NCBI GenBank assembly: GCA_964035545.1
Contig: OZ037770.1
Location: 6,820,229-6,884,228 of the forward strand
Reading direction: 5' to 3'
Length of the DNA: 64,000 nt
Origin: Bugula neritina
Lineage: Eukaryota > Bryozoa > Gymnolaemata > Cheilostomatida > Bugulidae
This document shows, one piece after another, positions 33,501 to 45,741 of this stretch; the stretch's first letter is position 1; each line of letters starts with the position of its first letter. Under the pieces are notes generated by a model. That model saw nothing but the letters and a program-made list of their open reading frames with translations, did not search any database and was not told the DNA's origin. The position numbers and the translations under genes are program-made.

Positions 33501-36500
33501 TGTGTTGGATGCTTAACCTGATTAAACCAGTTTTTTTTCAAACTTAATAGGCAGCTTCATTTCCAGTGCAATATCCACTTAGGAACTTTTCAGTACTGTT
33601 AGCTGCCTTTTTTGATTAAACTCTAAGTTGCAAAGATATTCAATTATCCTAAGTCCGTTCGAATTTACAAAGTAATTACATGCACAACAGCTAGTGGTGT
33701 CATAAAATACCGAAGTAACATGATTTTCCCCTTCTATACACACTGGGCTATAGACACTTGAGTCTAGACCATTCATACTGGACTATACACACTAGACTAT
33801 TCATAATGGGTAGCTTGGGAGTCTCTAGCTGATAAATATTATTCCTTTATGATGTGGTCTCTCAGACTATATCTATTCACTTCTAGCAACACCTCACAGG
33901 TCTGGCAAAAAAAATTAAAGAGTCGTCACAAGATATCCAAAAGTGGCGAGAGGAGCGACGTAGGTGAGTTGGAACATTGATCTCTTCTTATTAAGTTGTT
34001 GCTAAGATTTGGTCTAGAGTTTGTAGAGTCCTTTGTAGCAGAAAATGATGAAATGTAGTTCTTTGGTGGTTTTACTATCAACATATTAAAATTGTTCACC
34101 ATCGTCCCTGTATACAGATTAAGTCAGCATGAAGCAAATTATCAGCAATAATTGATCTATGTTTGTCTAGTTGGTATATTCTAATACTTGAGTAACTTGC
34201 TATCTACAGTGCCAGATCAGATACTTATTTTATAATTCATCACAAGTTAATAGTTATTGTTTTACCATCTTCTATTCTTCTCCTAGACTCAAAGTCATTA
34301 TCTTATTTTGGTGAATAAGCTTTGAGCTGTATGATATTAGTTGTACACAACTTTATGAATGATTTGGCAGGAATTATCCAACAGCAGAAAACATTGAAAG
34401 AAAACGGCAGGAGCTGAGAGAGAAAGTGGAACGTGGGGAGATCTTAGAGACACCTCAGTTTGGGTACATAAACTCCCTGTCTGTTCTTTAACTCCCACAG
34501 CAGTCTTTCCTCACATAGAATGTTACTCCGTCTGCATGTAGAGTGGCTAGAGAGCAGAATCATGGTAGACAGGTGTTGACTTGGTCACCTCAACACACAA
34601 TAAACCATGCTATTCCTAAATATTGTTGATACCAGTTACCATGCTATTCCTAAATGTTGTTGATACCAGCAACCATGCTATTCCTAAATATTATTGATAC
34701 CATTTACCATGCTATTCCTGAATATTATTGATACCATTTACCATGCTGAATAACCATCCATCATGCTTGAGCTATTTTAAAAAGTTGCTCTGGATTCTTG
34801 TAGTAAGATGGGGCGTGGCCGTGGCAAGTGGCGAGGAAGAGGTAGCAATAGAAACGCTATGAGTCGTCGTGACAACCACAGTTGGGTAAACTCTTTTAAG
34901 CATGTTTTCAGTATTTTATGTTACAAAAGAATTGATTTCTCAATTTTGTTGGCCTCATGTAGCAAACCCTTCCCTCCTTCTGATTCTGATTAATTTATCT
35001 CCATATTTATTTTTGGATGAACATTAACTGCTGTACAAACATGCTAACAGGCAGTAGTCTTTGGTGACTGGTTAGTTAGCTTTCTCCACATAACAATACC
35101 ACTACCTCCAGTACAATACCACTACCTCAGGTACAACACCACCACCTCAGGTACAATACCACTACCTCAGGTTCAATGCCACTACCTCAGGTACTTCACC
35201 ACCTCAGGTATAATACCACCACCTCAGGTACTTCACTACCTCAGGTACTTCACTACCTCAGGTATAATACCACCACCTCAGGTACTTCACTACCTCAGGT
35301 ACAATGCTACCTGTTACCTTTCTTTAGTATACATAATTATACTGTTGTATATTTTAGGTTTCCTCTAACTTGCCAGATTATCCAACTGTTGCAAGGCCTG
35401 ACCCCCTTTCAACTCCTGCAGAAGGTAGGTTTATTCTCCGAGTACTTACTACCTGTTGGTACTGCGAGTTGAGACTGTTTCTCATATTTTTTTACATGAC
35501 TTCTTATTTGATTATTTATACTGTTTTTGATCAGTGTTGTTATTAGTAGTTATTGCTGGTTGTAAAATTGTTCTAATATTAGACTTAGAGTAGGCATAGC
35601 TGTATAACCCATGGATGTTTGAAGGTCACACGGCTCTGGAGTCTCAACGAATATTTGATGCAAACAGACAAACGTATGACTCTCAGCCAGATGATGGTAT
35701 TCTGGCTACTGCTGCCAGCAGCGTGGGAGCTGTGACAGACACACCGTCTGCTCTCGGCTCTTTGATGTCTAGTTATGGAGATATTAGCAGTGATGAGGAG
35801 GGGGAGATCGTAGAGCCCTCCCACCCTATGCAAGTGCAGTCCACAGATAAGCAGAAACCTGATCAGAAAACAGAGCAGACCTCTCCACTAGCACAAACTA
35901 GTCGAATTACTGGTATGTTTGGAACATTTGGTGCTGTAACTCATAGTAAGTGCTGTCACTTAGAGCAGGTGCTATCACTTAGAGCAGGCGCTCTCACTTG
36001 AAAATATAAAGCTTCCTTGTTGAAGCTCAACCTGTGTTGCTCAATTGACTTGCCTTGACAGACTTGCAATTCCTTAGCAGGGACTGCTGGTGCGTGTGAC
36101 AACCCAGAGAGTGGAAATCACAAGCAGCGGCGGTGTCAGCGAAGCAGGAAGAGAAGGGGGAAAACTCCAAAGAACTCAGTCGATATGCAAAGGCAGCAAC
36201 AGCAACGTACTTTCAGCAAGTGCAAATCTACTCTTCTTGAGAAGGTGAGTATATAACTATCAATTCTATGAATATAGATGCCGTATGTAATATCAGTATT
36301 GTAATACGTATAGTTATCCGTGCGGTGTTGACCACTGTATTCACGTCAGCAATTCACAGTGTGTCTGACAAGGGCTACCTGTTTGTTACAGTTGCTAGCC
36401 GGAGAGATGAGACACGAAAGAAATGTTCTCCTGCAGTGTGTGCGCTATGTTATACAACAAGAATTCTTTGGTGCTGGAGTCCAGAAAGTAGTGGCACCTT

Positions 36501-36544
36501 CGATGTCCAGTAATGATGACATGTGGGAGCAGTCCAGCCTTTAG
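30565..36544 (+). CDS. NUFIP1: NUFIP1, complete, 9 exons, 481 aa
   Basis: Exons are 30565-30936, 33332-33481, 33887-33963, 34371-34463, 34804-34885, 35358-35424, 35625-35912, 36081-36244 and 36392-36544. The phases agree, giving 482 codons with TAG, close to human NUFIP1 (495 aa). A C2H2 zinc finger (YYCDACDRAFKNSEQYDLH, about residues 128-150) is followed by the conserved NUFIP block QKWREERRRNYPTAENIERK (about 190-210), the part known to bind SNU13/15.5K. After it come a Gly/Arg-rich GKMGRGRGKWRGRG stretch, the acidic SLMSSYGDISSDEEGE motif and the C-terminal MRHERNVLLQCVRYVIQQEFFG. NUFIP1 is a nuclear RNA-binding factor that helps R2TP assemble box C/D snoRNPs and in mammals is also a ribophagy receptor. 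Introns 4 and 5 contain minisatellites. The start ATG follows a short AT-rich leader (gtaaacATGG context). Confidence 0.95.
31152..31673. mobile_element. 522-bp TIR element with 8-bp target duplication and subterminal repeats
   Basis: The ends are ggtttcatcccagatagacg and the reverse complement of ggtgtcatcccagatagacg. ATCAGTAT lies on both sides (31144-31151 and 31674-31681), as for hAT-type insertions, although the surrounding DNA is rich in that word. Just inside the left end, about six copies of a 13 to 16-bp unit (ttcccagttagacgc, ttcccacttggacgc) form a subterminal array. No coding capacity. Confidence 0.75.
31808..31899 (-). mobile_element. tRNA-like short repeat, copy 1
   Basis: The minus strand reads ttacccagtggtcc, then GGTGTAATGGTTAGCAC (A box) and GGGGTTCAATTCCC (B box), ending ggggtaaaatta. 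It closely matches 52050-52145, including sequence outside the tRNA-like part. The acceptor-stem halves pair poorly, so it is not called a functional tRNA gene. Confidence 0.65.
34590..34755. repeat. Minisatellite, about 37-bp unit, in NUFIP1 intron 4
   Basis: Four to five copies of a unit containing accatgctattcctaaat followed by ttgttgatacca. Confidence 0.85.
35090..35312. repeat. Minisatellite (ctacctcaggtac..)n in NUFIP1 intron 5
   Basis: About 12 copies of cacctcaggtac plus a variable spacer. Each unit contains CAG|GTA on the sense strand, a minimal 5' splice-site-like word. The array ends about 45 bases before the acceptor of exon 35358-35424. Confidence 0.85.
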
Positions 36545-39500
36545 GTTCTTCCTATTTATATGGAATATGCCAACAAATATTTGATCATTTTGACTTTTGT
36601 ACAACAATTTTATTTTACAGCTGAAAATTAACATTCTATGTCACGGTAGAATCCTCATTGCTGGTACGATTATGAATTTTTATCAACATTTTGCAATAGC
36701 ATTGTAAATTCTGCAGATTATGATTTCAAAATATAACTCAGTAAATGGATGTCACTAAATATGCATATGTACCTTTTGCCCAACTTCTGGTAAATCAACG
36801 CCTACCGTCATTGTGTATCTGGGGATTATGCAGCCATGGAAATTAGCATTGTAAGTGCATGTGGTGTACCTCAGCTTGTCATTGATTTTATTTCTTTACA
36901 CTTCTGTATAGCAAAAGAATTTTCCAATTGATATCTTACAGAAATATTTTATGGGTTTCTTCAAATCTTGCATAAAAAAGTAAAGCTGGCCAGTGGTTTA
37001 AACTGAACTATATTTTTTATATTAATTACTAATGGAGAATATAATTGGTCACTGCTAGCCATGTCTAGTTGCAAAGCCTGACCCATGTCCTGCTGCATTT
37101 TTAATCAGTCCAGTAGCACTCGGCCTTATTTAATGAAATGCGAATCTCGAATTTAACAGATTTATTATGTTTTAATTTGACATCCCATCTTTGCCGGAAA
37201 TGCTAACTTAAGTGTGTGCAACTTCTGCCTAGTTTTACTAAGCTAAACATTCAATTTCTTTAAAGGGCTTGATCTTCACAGGGCATAGACTATAGAGAAT
37301 CAGCCAGTCTGAGCATACAAAGGCAAATGCTAAGGCCTCCATTTTGTTTACTCAAGATGCTTAGCCTTATGCTTGGTCTATTTGCAGACAACTTTATAAG
37401 TGAAACCCACTTCATATTTGAGCTATTTTGTTATTAAATCCTATTCCAAACATGATGGTGTGCAATGGTTCCCACTCTGAGTGCCCATGTTGAAAAAACA
37501 CATGCAATCAATTTTTTTCTTGTACACGGTACAGTACTATTGTTGTGATTTTGTGGATTATAAGAATAGACTAGTAGTCTGCATGCCAGTTATTGTGAGA
37601 GAAATAAAGAGTCTTGATTAAAATGAATCTATGAGTATTTATTTCTTCTGACTGCTTCGAGCTCCAGTACAAGAATGAATTAACATTGAAAAGCTTCGCA
37701 CTTATATAGGGGGGAATTCCCGCCACTAATGAGGGGCCGAAACTCGTGCGAACGTCGGGGTTCCGCCGACCGACATCGGAGGGAGTACTGCCCGATCTCG
37801 GGCAGGTCCCTCCGACATCGTGTCTTCGGTCTCCGACTTCGCACGAGTCTCGGCTTACATATAATAAAAAGAAAACGAGTGCGAGGGAATACAACTCACA
37901 AAAACTATTACAGTAAACAAACAAAAATAATAGGAAGGGCAATTCACAATCATTACGCTATTTACTACACTAAGCTTAGCTATAATTACAATATTTGAGG
38001 CATTAGAAAGCTACGCAAGGAGCTTAGCTATAATTACAGCATTTACAGTATTTACAAAGTTACGCCAAGTCTATTATAATAGTGACGCGATATAATTACT
38101 AGAGCGTTAAAATCCATTACACTATTATATGCTATACAATCTTTATTCGTTAGCCTGAATCACTGCGCTTAATACGGAGTTATCTTTTATTAGGGTCAAA
38201 ATAATCTGCGGCCGTCACTTTTTACAATTTATATTGGGAGTTTACAGTACTACTAGTACTTGTTGAAACAGTTTTGAATATTTTTTTCAACTTGCATTTT
38301 TGTGATATAAAAACTTTTTTCTACAAAATAGCATTGAGTGTTTCAAACTGAAAGTGATATTTTTACGGGCGCAGCCATTTTGATTTATTCTCGCCGTGTT
38401 CTTTGTTTCCATCGTTTTGCCAGTGTAATTCTCACCAACTCGTTGTCTAAGGTTAATAATAATATTAATATCAATATAATTACTAATAGCTGTACTTGTT
38501 AGACTGTTACTCTGTTAGACTTAGTCATCAAGCTAGTGTTGATTGTCTGCATATTAGTATTACATTTTCATTTTGATTTGGTTAAACTTAAAGTTTTACG
38601 TTTAGTTTGAGTCGTTTCACTAGTGACTAGTCACTATGACTATCACTGTGGCTAACTCTAAGTTAGTCTAAGAGTTAGAGTAAGTCTAATACTAATAGTA
38701 ATAGTAATACTAATAGCATAGTTATACTTGTAGTAATACTAAGAGTAATATTTATATTAAATTTAATAAAACATACTCATACTGATACTTATAAGTTATA
38801 TAGTATTGTACTAAAACTAAAAGTAAAACTAAATCAAAATGTAATACTCTAATACTAATAGTAATACTAATACTAGTAATAGTAATACTCAAATAGTAAT
38901 ACGCTAATACTAATAGTAATAGTAGTGACTAATCACTGATTAGACTAATGGTAATAACTAATTATCCAGTAGTACTGCTAAATTACTATTAGTGCTGTTA
39001 CTGTTAGTATTACTAACAACACTATGAACACTCGAATTATCATCGTGATTGTCACTTTGAATTTGTAATTATCATATTATGAGATTCAGATTTAATGACG
39101 AATCAATACCACCGGCACAAACTATCAGTATCACTATCAGTCCCATGCCATTGGATTGATATTCATTGGTGATTATTAGGTACTGCTGAAATATGAAATT
39201 AAAATAATTGAATAGGCCTCGTAGTTGTAGTACTAGTTGTATCTTATCTCCACCTTCAACTTATTATTAATATTATTATGCGGATATGCATTTAATTTTC
39301 ATTTCTTTTGCTTAAACTTTTCATTTTAGAGTTTAGACCCTATGTTTTTGTTACCATTGTTGTTAGCTGTTAGGGTTACTAGTTATGTACTAGTTAATGC
39401 TACTGATATTTCTCATATATTTGTTTTTATAGTAATACCAATAGTAATAGAGTAATAATAAATTTACAGACATACTTAGATATTTTAAATCACTAGAAGT

Positions 39501-40433
39501 TTTGAGTTTTTAAACTTGTAATCATTTTATAAGTAAACTGAAATTTAATAAGTCTTTAGCTTCAGTTTTAATCAAGCAAACAAAATTTTTCCGTGGTATT
39601 TAGCTTTTATTAGATTTTATACAACTTTAATTTTAAAATAATATTTTTTTCTAAGTTTAATCTAAACCCATCAGTCCATTATCATTATATATGGTTATAA
39701 AGTGAAAGGGCATTGTGATTTTCTGTTGAATTTGCTTTTTATTTTGATCATTGATTCTGATTCAAATCGTATTTGTTCTAGAAATACCGATAACTGAAAA
39801 TATTCAATTGTTATTTTTAGACTTCATCATCCGTATTCCATATGAATACAAAAATTCACATTCATTTAATGTGTGTTAGTATTACTTAGCCAAACTGTAA
39901 TATGTTGCATTAACTGAATGCAGCAGTAAACTCCAGGCATTATCATTATGCAATGCTACCAATGCTTGCAATAACTTTTACAGTTCCCAGTGTCAATGTT
40001 ACATTTTGACTGCTAGTATTAATAGAGTTAAATTCTTAGGTATTCATCTTGATATTGCCTAGTCCAATTGACCATGAAATTGAATGTTGCTGAATAAGTA
40101 TCTCATCAGTATTCAACAAATGTTAAAGTCATAGTGTGTTGCAATTTAGGTTTTCAGATTTTGTTTAAATTTCTAAACCAACCAATTATGTTCTTCTCTG
40201 CAGCTACTCACTCACTCCCTGTCATGCAAGAATTAAGTTGCACATCAGAAATATGCTGATGTACAGCATACTCAGTAAAATGAACTTTTATGTAAATGTT
40301 AACGGTGTAAAGTACATTTGACCTATTTTCTCTGCTCTGGATTTGCCATGTTTTGTAATGTCCCAAAGTGTTACGTTTTAGAAACATCACCAAATTGGCA
40401 TACTGTATAAAAGGAATAGAAAATCTTCACAAT
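36545..40433. other. Intergenic region between NUFIP1 and the SYNCRIP-like gene
   Basis: The NUFIP1 3' UTR should start here; no nearby AATAAA is seen, and the first clear one is near 37603. A GC-rich nested palindrome lies at 37736-37854. From 37960 to 38050 a block around gcttagctataattacaata is directly repeated. From 38440 to 39130 the sequence is cryptic TAGTAATAC/ACTATCAC simple repeat. No coding exon is supported. Confidence 0.55.
37736..37854. repeat. GC-rich nested palindrome (119 bp)
   Basis: The outer arms gccgaaactcgtgcgaacgt and the reverse complement of gccgagactcgtgcgaagt pair. The middle arms (atcggaggga with tccctccgac) pair, and the centre is ctgcccga-tc-tcgggcag. The GC content is far above the surrounding DNA. 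Confidence 0.85.
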
Positions 40434-43400
40434 ATGAATTCAACTAATGGCGAGGAAAGTTATGCCGCCGACTACAGTCAAACTCATGCAGAAGACACCA
40501 ATTCCGAGGTGTTCTATCAACTCATACAAGCTAATATCACGGAGGTAAATTCTGCCATCTTTACTGCTCACTCTTTTTTTATGAACTGAAATACAAAGTG
40601 CTATGCTACTCGTCTTTTAGGAATTTTATGTCCATGGAAAATTTCCTTTGAAATTGTTTTATAAATAGCATTATAGAAAAATGCATTCTACAGTAATTGT
40701 TTGACCATTGTTTCTTTAAATTGTAGCATGTATTTTTGCAATTTGGAATGATACTATATAACCTATAGTCTGTTAATATAGAGCTTTGTGAAGGTACAAT
40801 AGAGTGCCAAATAACAGTAGGCCCTTGGGTGTCTTTGCACATGGTTTTTTTTTTATTAAGATTTACACATTTGCACATGAAATGGTTAACACAGTGAGGT
40901 TTATGATTTCTATACTTGATGTAGGATGTGGCAACACAAGTGAATGACCTGGTGGCTAATGGCGTGTTAGCTGCTGGAGATATTACTGAGAGGGTTCAGG
41001 CTGAACTCCTTAACCTTCCTGTAGAGCTCATGAATTCTATCACCAATGAGGTGGGTGTCTCCCAACCCGTCCCTTATGATATACTGTAGCATCTACTATG
41101 TGATATACTATAGCATATACTATATGATATACTGTAGCATCTACTATGTGATATACTGTACTATATGATATACTGTAGCATCTACTATGTGATATACTAT
41201 AGCATATACTATATGATATACTGTAGCATCTACTATATGATATACTGTACTATATGATATACTGTAGCATCTACTATGTGATATACTATAGCATATACTA
41301 TATGATATACTGTAGCATCTACTATGTGATATACTGTAGCATATACTATATGATATACTGTACTATGTGATATACTGTACTATATGATATACTGTAGCAT
41401 CTACTATGTGATATACTATAACATCTACTGTATGATATAATGTACTCTCTACTATATAATATACCATAACATAATACGCTAATATTTCTATGCCAACTCA
41501 GCTCACTACTTCCGACGTGTCAAACCTGAAGAACAAGGCAGCATATCTGATTGGTTTAATAAAGACTCAGAGGAAAAAGATGCCAGACTTCACGTCTGCA
41601 GAGTCCAGCACTTCACTCAGCGCTGCCACTAGTAATGCTGACACCAGCTCCATAGACATCAACCAGCTGCCTATCACCTATGGTAAACACTACAAGGGAG
41701 CGGGTCTCGGCCCCAATGTCAATGCGGAGGCTGTCAAGGTATGCCCGTGTTTCTCACTGCCATAGCCTCAGTGCCTCTGCTCTTGGTGTGGTTGGAGTGT
41801 TTCTAATGATGTTTTTATTGTGTGCTGTAGAAACTCCTGTTAAGGACAGGATATGCCATGGATCTTTCTCCCGGGCAGAGACAGTATGGGCCCCCACCCA
41901 ACTGGACTGGAGGGAAACCCGGTAAAGGCTGTGAGGTGAGACGCCATTTGCAGGAGATATCGTATAACAAATAGACTAGATGGAGGTGTTGTGTGTTGCA
42001 GTTGTAATAATTTGTTACGGCAGTAGAGTGCATATATCACAGACAATGTTAGGGAGTAATGTGTAAACTTTGGCTCTTATTAGGCTGTGACATGTTGAAG
42101 TTGTCTTCCTTTTCACAAGCTTCAATGTTTTGTCTTCTATCTATATTACAGATATAACTGCATCCATTCACACTATACTATAAGATGACTTTATAATATT
42201 TATCTATACACTATATACCTGTTTATCTATACACAATATACGTACTTACCTATACAGAATATACGTGCTTACCTATACATAATATACGTACTTACCTATA
42301 CACAATATACGTACTTACCTATACATAATATACGTACTTACCCATACATATTATACATACTTACATATACATAATATACATACTTACATATACAGAATAT
42401 ACATACTTACCTATACACGATATACGTACTTACCTATACATATATATACGTACTTACCTATACATATTATACATACTTACCTATACATAATATACGTACT
42501 TACCTATACATAATATACATACTTACATATACAGAATATACATACTTACCTATACAGAATATACGTACTTGCCTATACATAATATACATACTTACCTATA
42601 CATAATATACATACTTACCTATACATAATATACATACTTACCTGTACATAATATACGTACTTATCTGTACAGAATATACATACTTACCTATACATAATAT
42701 ACATACTTACCTATAAACAATATACGTACTTACATATAAAGAATATACATACTTACCTATAAACAATATACGTACTTACATATACATAATATACATACTT
42801 ACCTATACATAATATACTTACCTATCTCATACACATATTGTATGCTCTGCTGTAGGTGTTCATAGGAGGTCTGTTACGGGAAACATTTGAAGACACACTG
42901 GTGCCGCTGCTAGAAGATTGTGGTATGATTTATGAGCTGAGAATTATGACCAACCCTACTGATGGCATCAACAAAGGCTTTGCTTTCTGTATTTTCTCAA
43001 ACAAGAGCGAGGCCCAGTCTTGCGTTAACCAGGTACTTGTACTTATGTTTTCTGCAATGCTGTTAGAGTACAGTACAGTGAAAAGTTGCATGCGCCAGAT
43101 GTGGGTGATAGATGTAACAATGTGTACAATTTTATTCCAGCTGAATGGTAAAGCAATGGGCAGGAGTCGTTTTCTCAAGGTCAACGTTCACAACCCTAAC
43201 ACACGGCTGTTTGTTGGTGGAGTGGACAAATCCAAGTCAAAAGAAATAATCTTTCAGACTATATCCGGAATCACACGTATGTCTGACTTGTTACCACATT
43301 CTTATGAAGTCTGTGCAGTTACATGCATTGTACCGCGTCTCTGTTCTCTTCCTACATAGCCTAGTTTCTTGCAGCTGGTCTCACTGACGTCATATTGAAG

Positions 43401-45589
43401 GGAGACACAGAGAACCCCCGCAATAAACACCGTGGGTTCGTGTTCCTTGATTATGAAGAGCACAAACTTGCCTCTTCGGCTATCAAGAAGCTTATGCTGC
43501 CGCAGACACTTATATTTGGTAAGAACCTGTTTGCTGACTGGGCAGAACCTATGGCGGATGTGTCAGATGAGGTGATGGCGACAGTGAAGGTTCTGTACGT
43601 GAAGGGGCTGACCACCAGTGTCACAGAGGAGGTGCTCAAGGACAGGTTCTCACCGTACGGTGCCATCGACAGCGTGAAGAAACTCAAGGACTATGCGTTT
43701 GTTCACTTTCAGAGCCGAGAAGATGCACTGCAGGTGAGTTTCTGTGGTCTGACTGACAGGTTGTAACTTCTGGCCTAAGGCTACATGACAGATCCCCTCC
43801 CTACCTTGTAATGCTGAGTGTGTGCTGCTTGCAGGCTATGAATGATCTGAATGGGATGAGGGTAGAGGACGCCACTCTCGAAGTGACACTCGCTAAACCA
43901 AACGCCAAGAAGAAAGAGCCCAAGATGTAAATGTTTAAGCCCTCTTTACTCATATGTAGCTGTATTGCTCTTACAGTGTGTATGTTGAAATAAACACATT
44001 GAAACTAGTGGTAGTGTGAAGCTATTCACTATGTTACCAAACAGCCCTAGGAGAAGGGGACTACAGTTCGTTACATGCTTGATTCTCTTGCTAGCTGTAG
44101 TGAGTTGTAGCAGCGAGCACAGCTAGTTAATTTCCAACTTGCTTTTGTTGTCTACTAGATGTTATGCTGGCTACAAGCAACACTGTGTGATGTGTTCTAC
44201 CGAATGTGCTGTTTGTTAGGCCTGTCTCGGCAGGGGCTATGAGGGGTCGAGGTGGACCACCCATGAGAGGGCACGTGCCCCCGCTTCTTGCACAATCAGT
44301 TGGTGGAAGAGGGGAGTTTTCATCCCCTGTCCGAGGTGGCTTTGGAGGGAGAGGTACTCCCAGGGGTGCTCCAAGAGGAGGCAGAGGTGTTGGCGGTGGC
44401 TTTGATTCTCCCAGAAGTGGAGGATTTGGTCGTGGAGGCAGCAATATGAGTCGTGGAGGCAGCAGTATGAGTCGTGGAGGCAGCGGTATGAGTCGTGGAG
44501 GCAGCGGTATGAGTCGTGGAGGCAGCGGTATGAGTCGTGGAGGCAGCGGTATGAGTCGTGGAGGAAGTAGTGTTAGCCATGGTGGCAGCTTGGCTCGGGG
44601 CGGAGGAATGCATCGTGAGGTCGGCGGTGTGAGTAGAGGTGGTGCCAGGGGAGCTCCACGTGGTAGAGTTGCCGCACCAAGACCTGCTCCGGGTGAGAAC
44701 CGCTATTACTTGTAATATTTTGTCTCTAGACGGGGTGAATATTCCCTCCTTTAACTCTCTAAATTTTAACTTCTATTGCAACTATCAATGCGATCTGCCA
44801 ACCTTGATCAGTGTTTCAACAGGTCAAAGGTCACTGTTGATCAGCTCCACTACTCAATGTGTTGGTTATATTATAACTAATAGATATTATCTGATTCTTG
44901 GTATGCCTTATGATGTTGTTGAGACTCACAACTATTGATTCATTTAGGTGGATACAGCCGGGTAGCTTCTTACGACTACGGTCACACCTCCAGCTACCCT
45001 TCTAGCAGGTAAAACTCTTCATACTCTGTCTAACACTCTACGCTATGTAATATTGTTTCTCATTACATTGAATTACTCCTACTACAATACACTATAGCAA
45101 GTCAAATAGCAACATTACATATCACTTACAATATTATTGTAGCTTGTATGGTGACAGTTATAGAGCTCTTCCTTCTCTGGTAAGTTTATGCTGGAGTAGC
45201 CATGCTGTATGTTGTGTAAACAATAGTTCATAGTATATTTTATATTGCCATAATTTGCTATTGAGATAAAATACTAGTAAACAATGGCAATCTTATCAGC
45301 AATATTTCAACAGGGAACCCGCAGTCCAAGGACATCATCTCTAGCCTATAGTCACTATGATAGTGCGTCTGGGTACCGAAGCCTGCCCGCCCCCCGACCA
45401 CCAGTAAAGCGCTCTGTTCCTGCGTACTCAGCCTATGATGCATACGAAGGAGTGGCTGCTAAGAAACCGAGGGAAGAATACGACATGTGGGCAACTGGTG
45501 CTTTCACACAGCAACCCCTCTCTGCTCACTCCGCATATGGAGTGAAGCCATCGGCAGCCAGTGCCTGGTATACCGACAGTTACCCGTGA
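40434..45589 (+). CDS. SYNCRIP: SYNCRIP / hnRNP R-like RNA-binding protein, complete, 12 exons, 729 aa
   Basis: Exons are 40434-40544, 40925-41050, 41502-41738, 41831-41935, 42856-43032, 43141-43276, 43375-43733, 43835-43926, 44220-44692, 44948-45008, 45143-45179 and 45314-45589; phases agree, 730 codons with TGA. The N-terminal NURR region (about 1-115, e.g. NDLVANGVLAAGDITERVQ) and the linker RTGYAMDLSPGQRQYGPPP are diagnostic. Three RRMs follow: RRM1 from EVFIGGLL (about 193), RRM2 from RLFVGGV (about 274) and RRM3 from KVLYVKGL (about 369). An RGG-rich region (448-605) and a Tyr/Ser/Ala-rich tail complete the protein. Vertebrate SYNCRIP and HNRNPR are shorter (about 630 aa); the excess is in the RGG region, which contains a coding minisatellite. 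Orthologues act in mRNA splicing, transport, stability and translation. An upstream in-frame ATG at 40368 would add 22 residues; I prefer 40434 because the extension shows no family similarity. Confidence 0.95.
41085..41470. repeat. Minisatellite (gatatactgtagcatctactatgt)n
   Basis: About 16 imperfect copies of a roughly 24-bp unit built from tgatatactgtagcat and tactatatgata, starting about 35 bases past the 5' splice site of exon 40925-41050. The word gatatactgtag also contains acceptor-like TAG, but no exon follows. Confidence 0.9.
42200..42825. repeat. 22-bp minisatellite in SYNCRIP-like intron 4
   Basis: About 27 copies of a unit around acttacctatacataatata with C/T and A/G variants. 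It fills most of the intron between exons 41831-41935 and 42856-43032 and stops some 30 bases short of the acceptor. Confidence 0.95.
44437..44570 (+). repeat. 21-bp coding minisatellite in the RGG region
   Basis: About six tandem 21-bp copies of atgagtcgtggaggcagcgg(t) are translated in frame as repeated MSRGGSG/S. The unit keeps the exon frame and multiplies RGG motifs. Confidence 0.95.
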
Positions 45590-45735
45590 CGTCGTGTCGC
45601 GCAGAGTGACCCATAGCTGGTGCTGCTCTCTGTTGTCTGTATATAATCCTCTCAGCTGCTGTAAGTCTTATAGTAACTAGTATAAAGTTGTTTAGTGCCA
45701 CTCGAAAGAGACAGACAATTTCACGCAGTTGTGAA

Positions 45736-45741
45736 AATAAA
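45736..45741 (+). promoter_or_regulatory. Likely poly(A) signal of the SYNCRIP-like gene
   Basis: AATAAA lies 147 bases after the stop codon. Confidence 0.55.

Noticed and set aside
37571-37998. Overlapping plus- and minus-strand frames of 89 and 123 codons
   Set aside because: They cross the GC-rich palindrome, where stop codons are scarce by composition.
40368-40433. Upstream in-frame ATG giving a 22-residue N-terminal extension of the SYNCRIP-like protein
   Set aside because: The extension is unlike any SYNCRIP/hnRNP R N-terminus; the ATG at 40434 was preferred.
44320-44613. Minus-strand frame of TTHTAAS repeats
   Set aside because: It is the antisense shadow of the coding minisatellite in the SYNCRIP-like gene.
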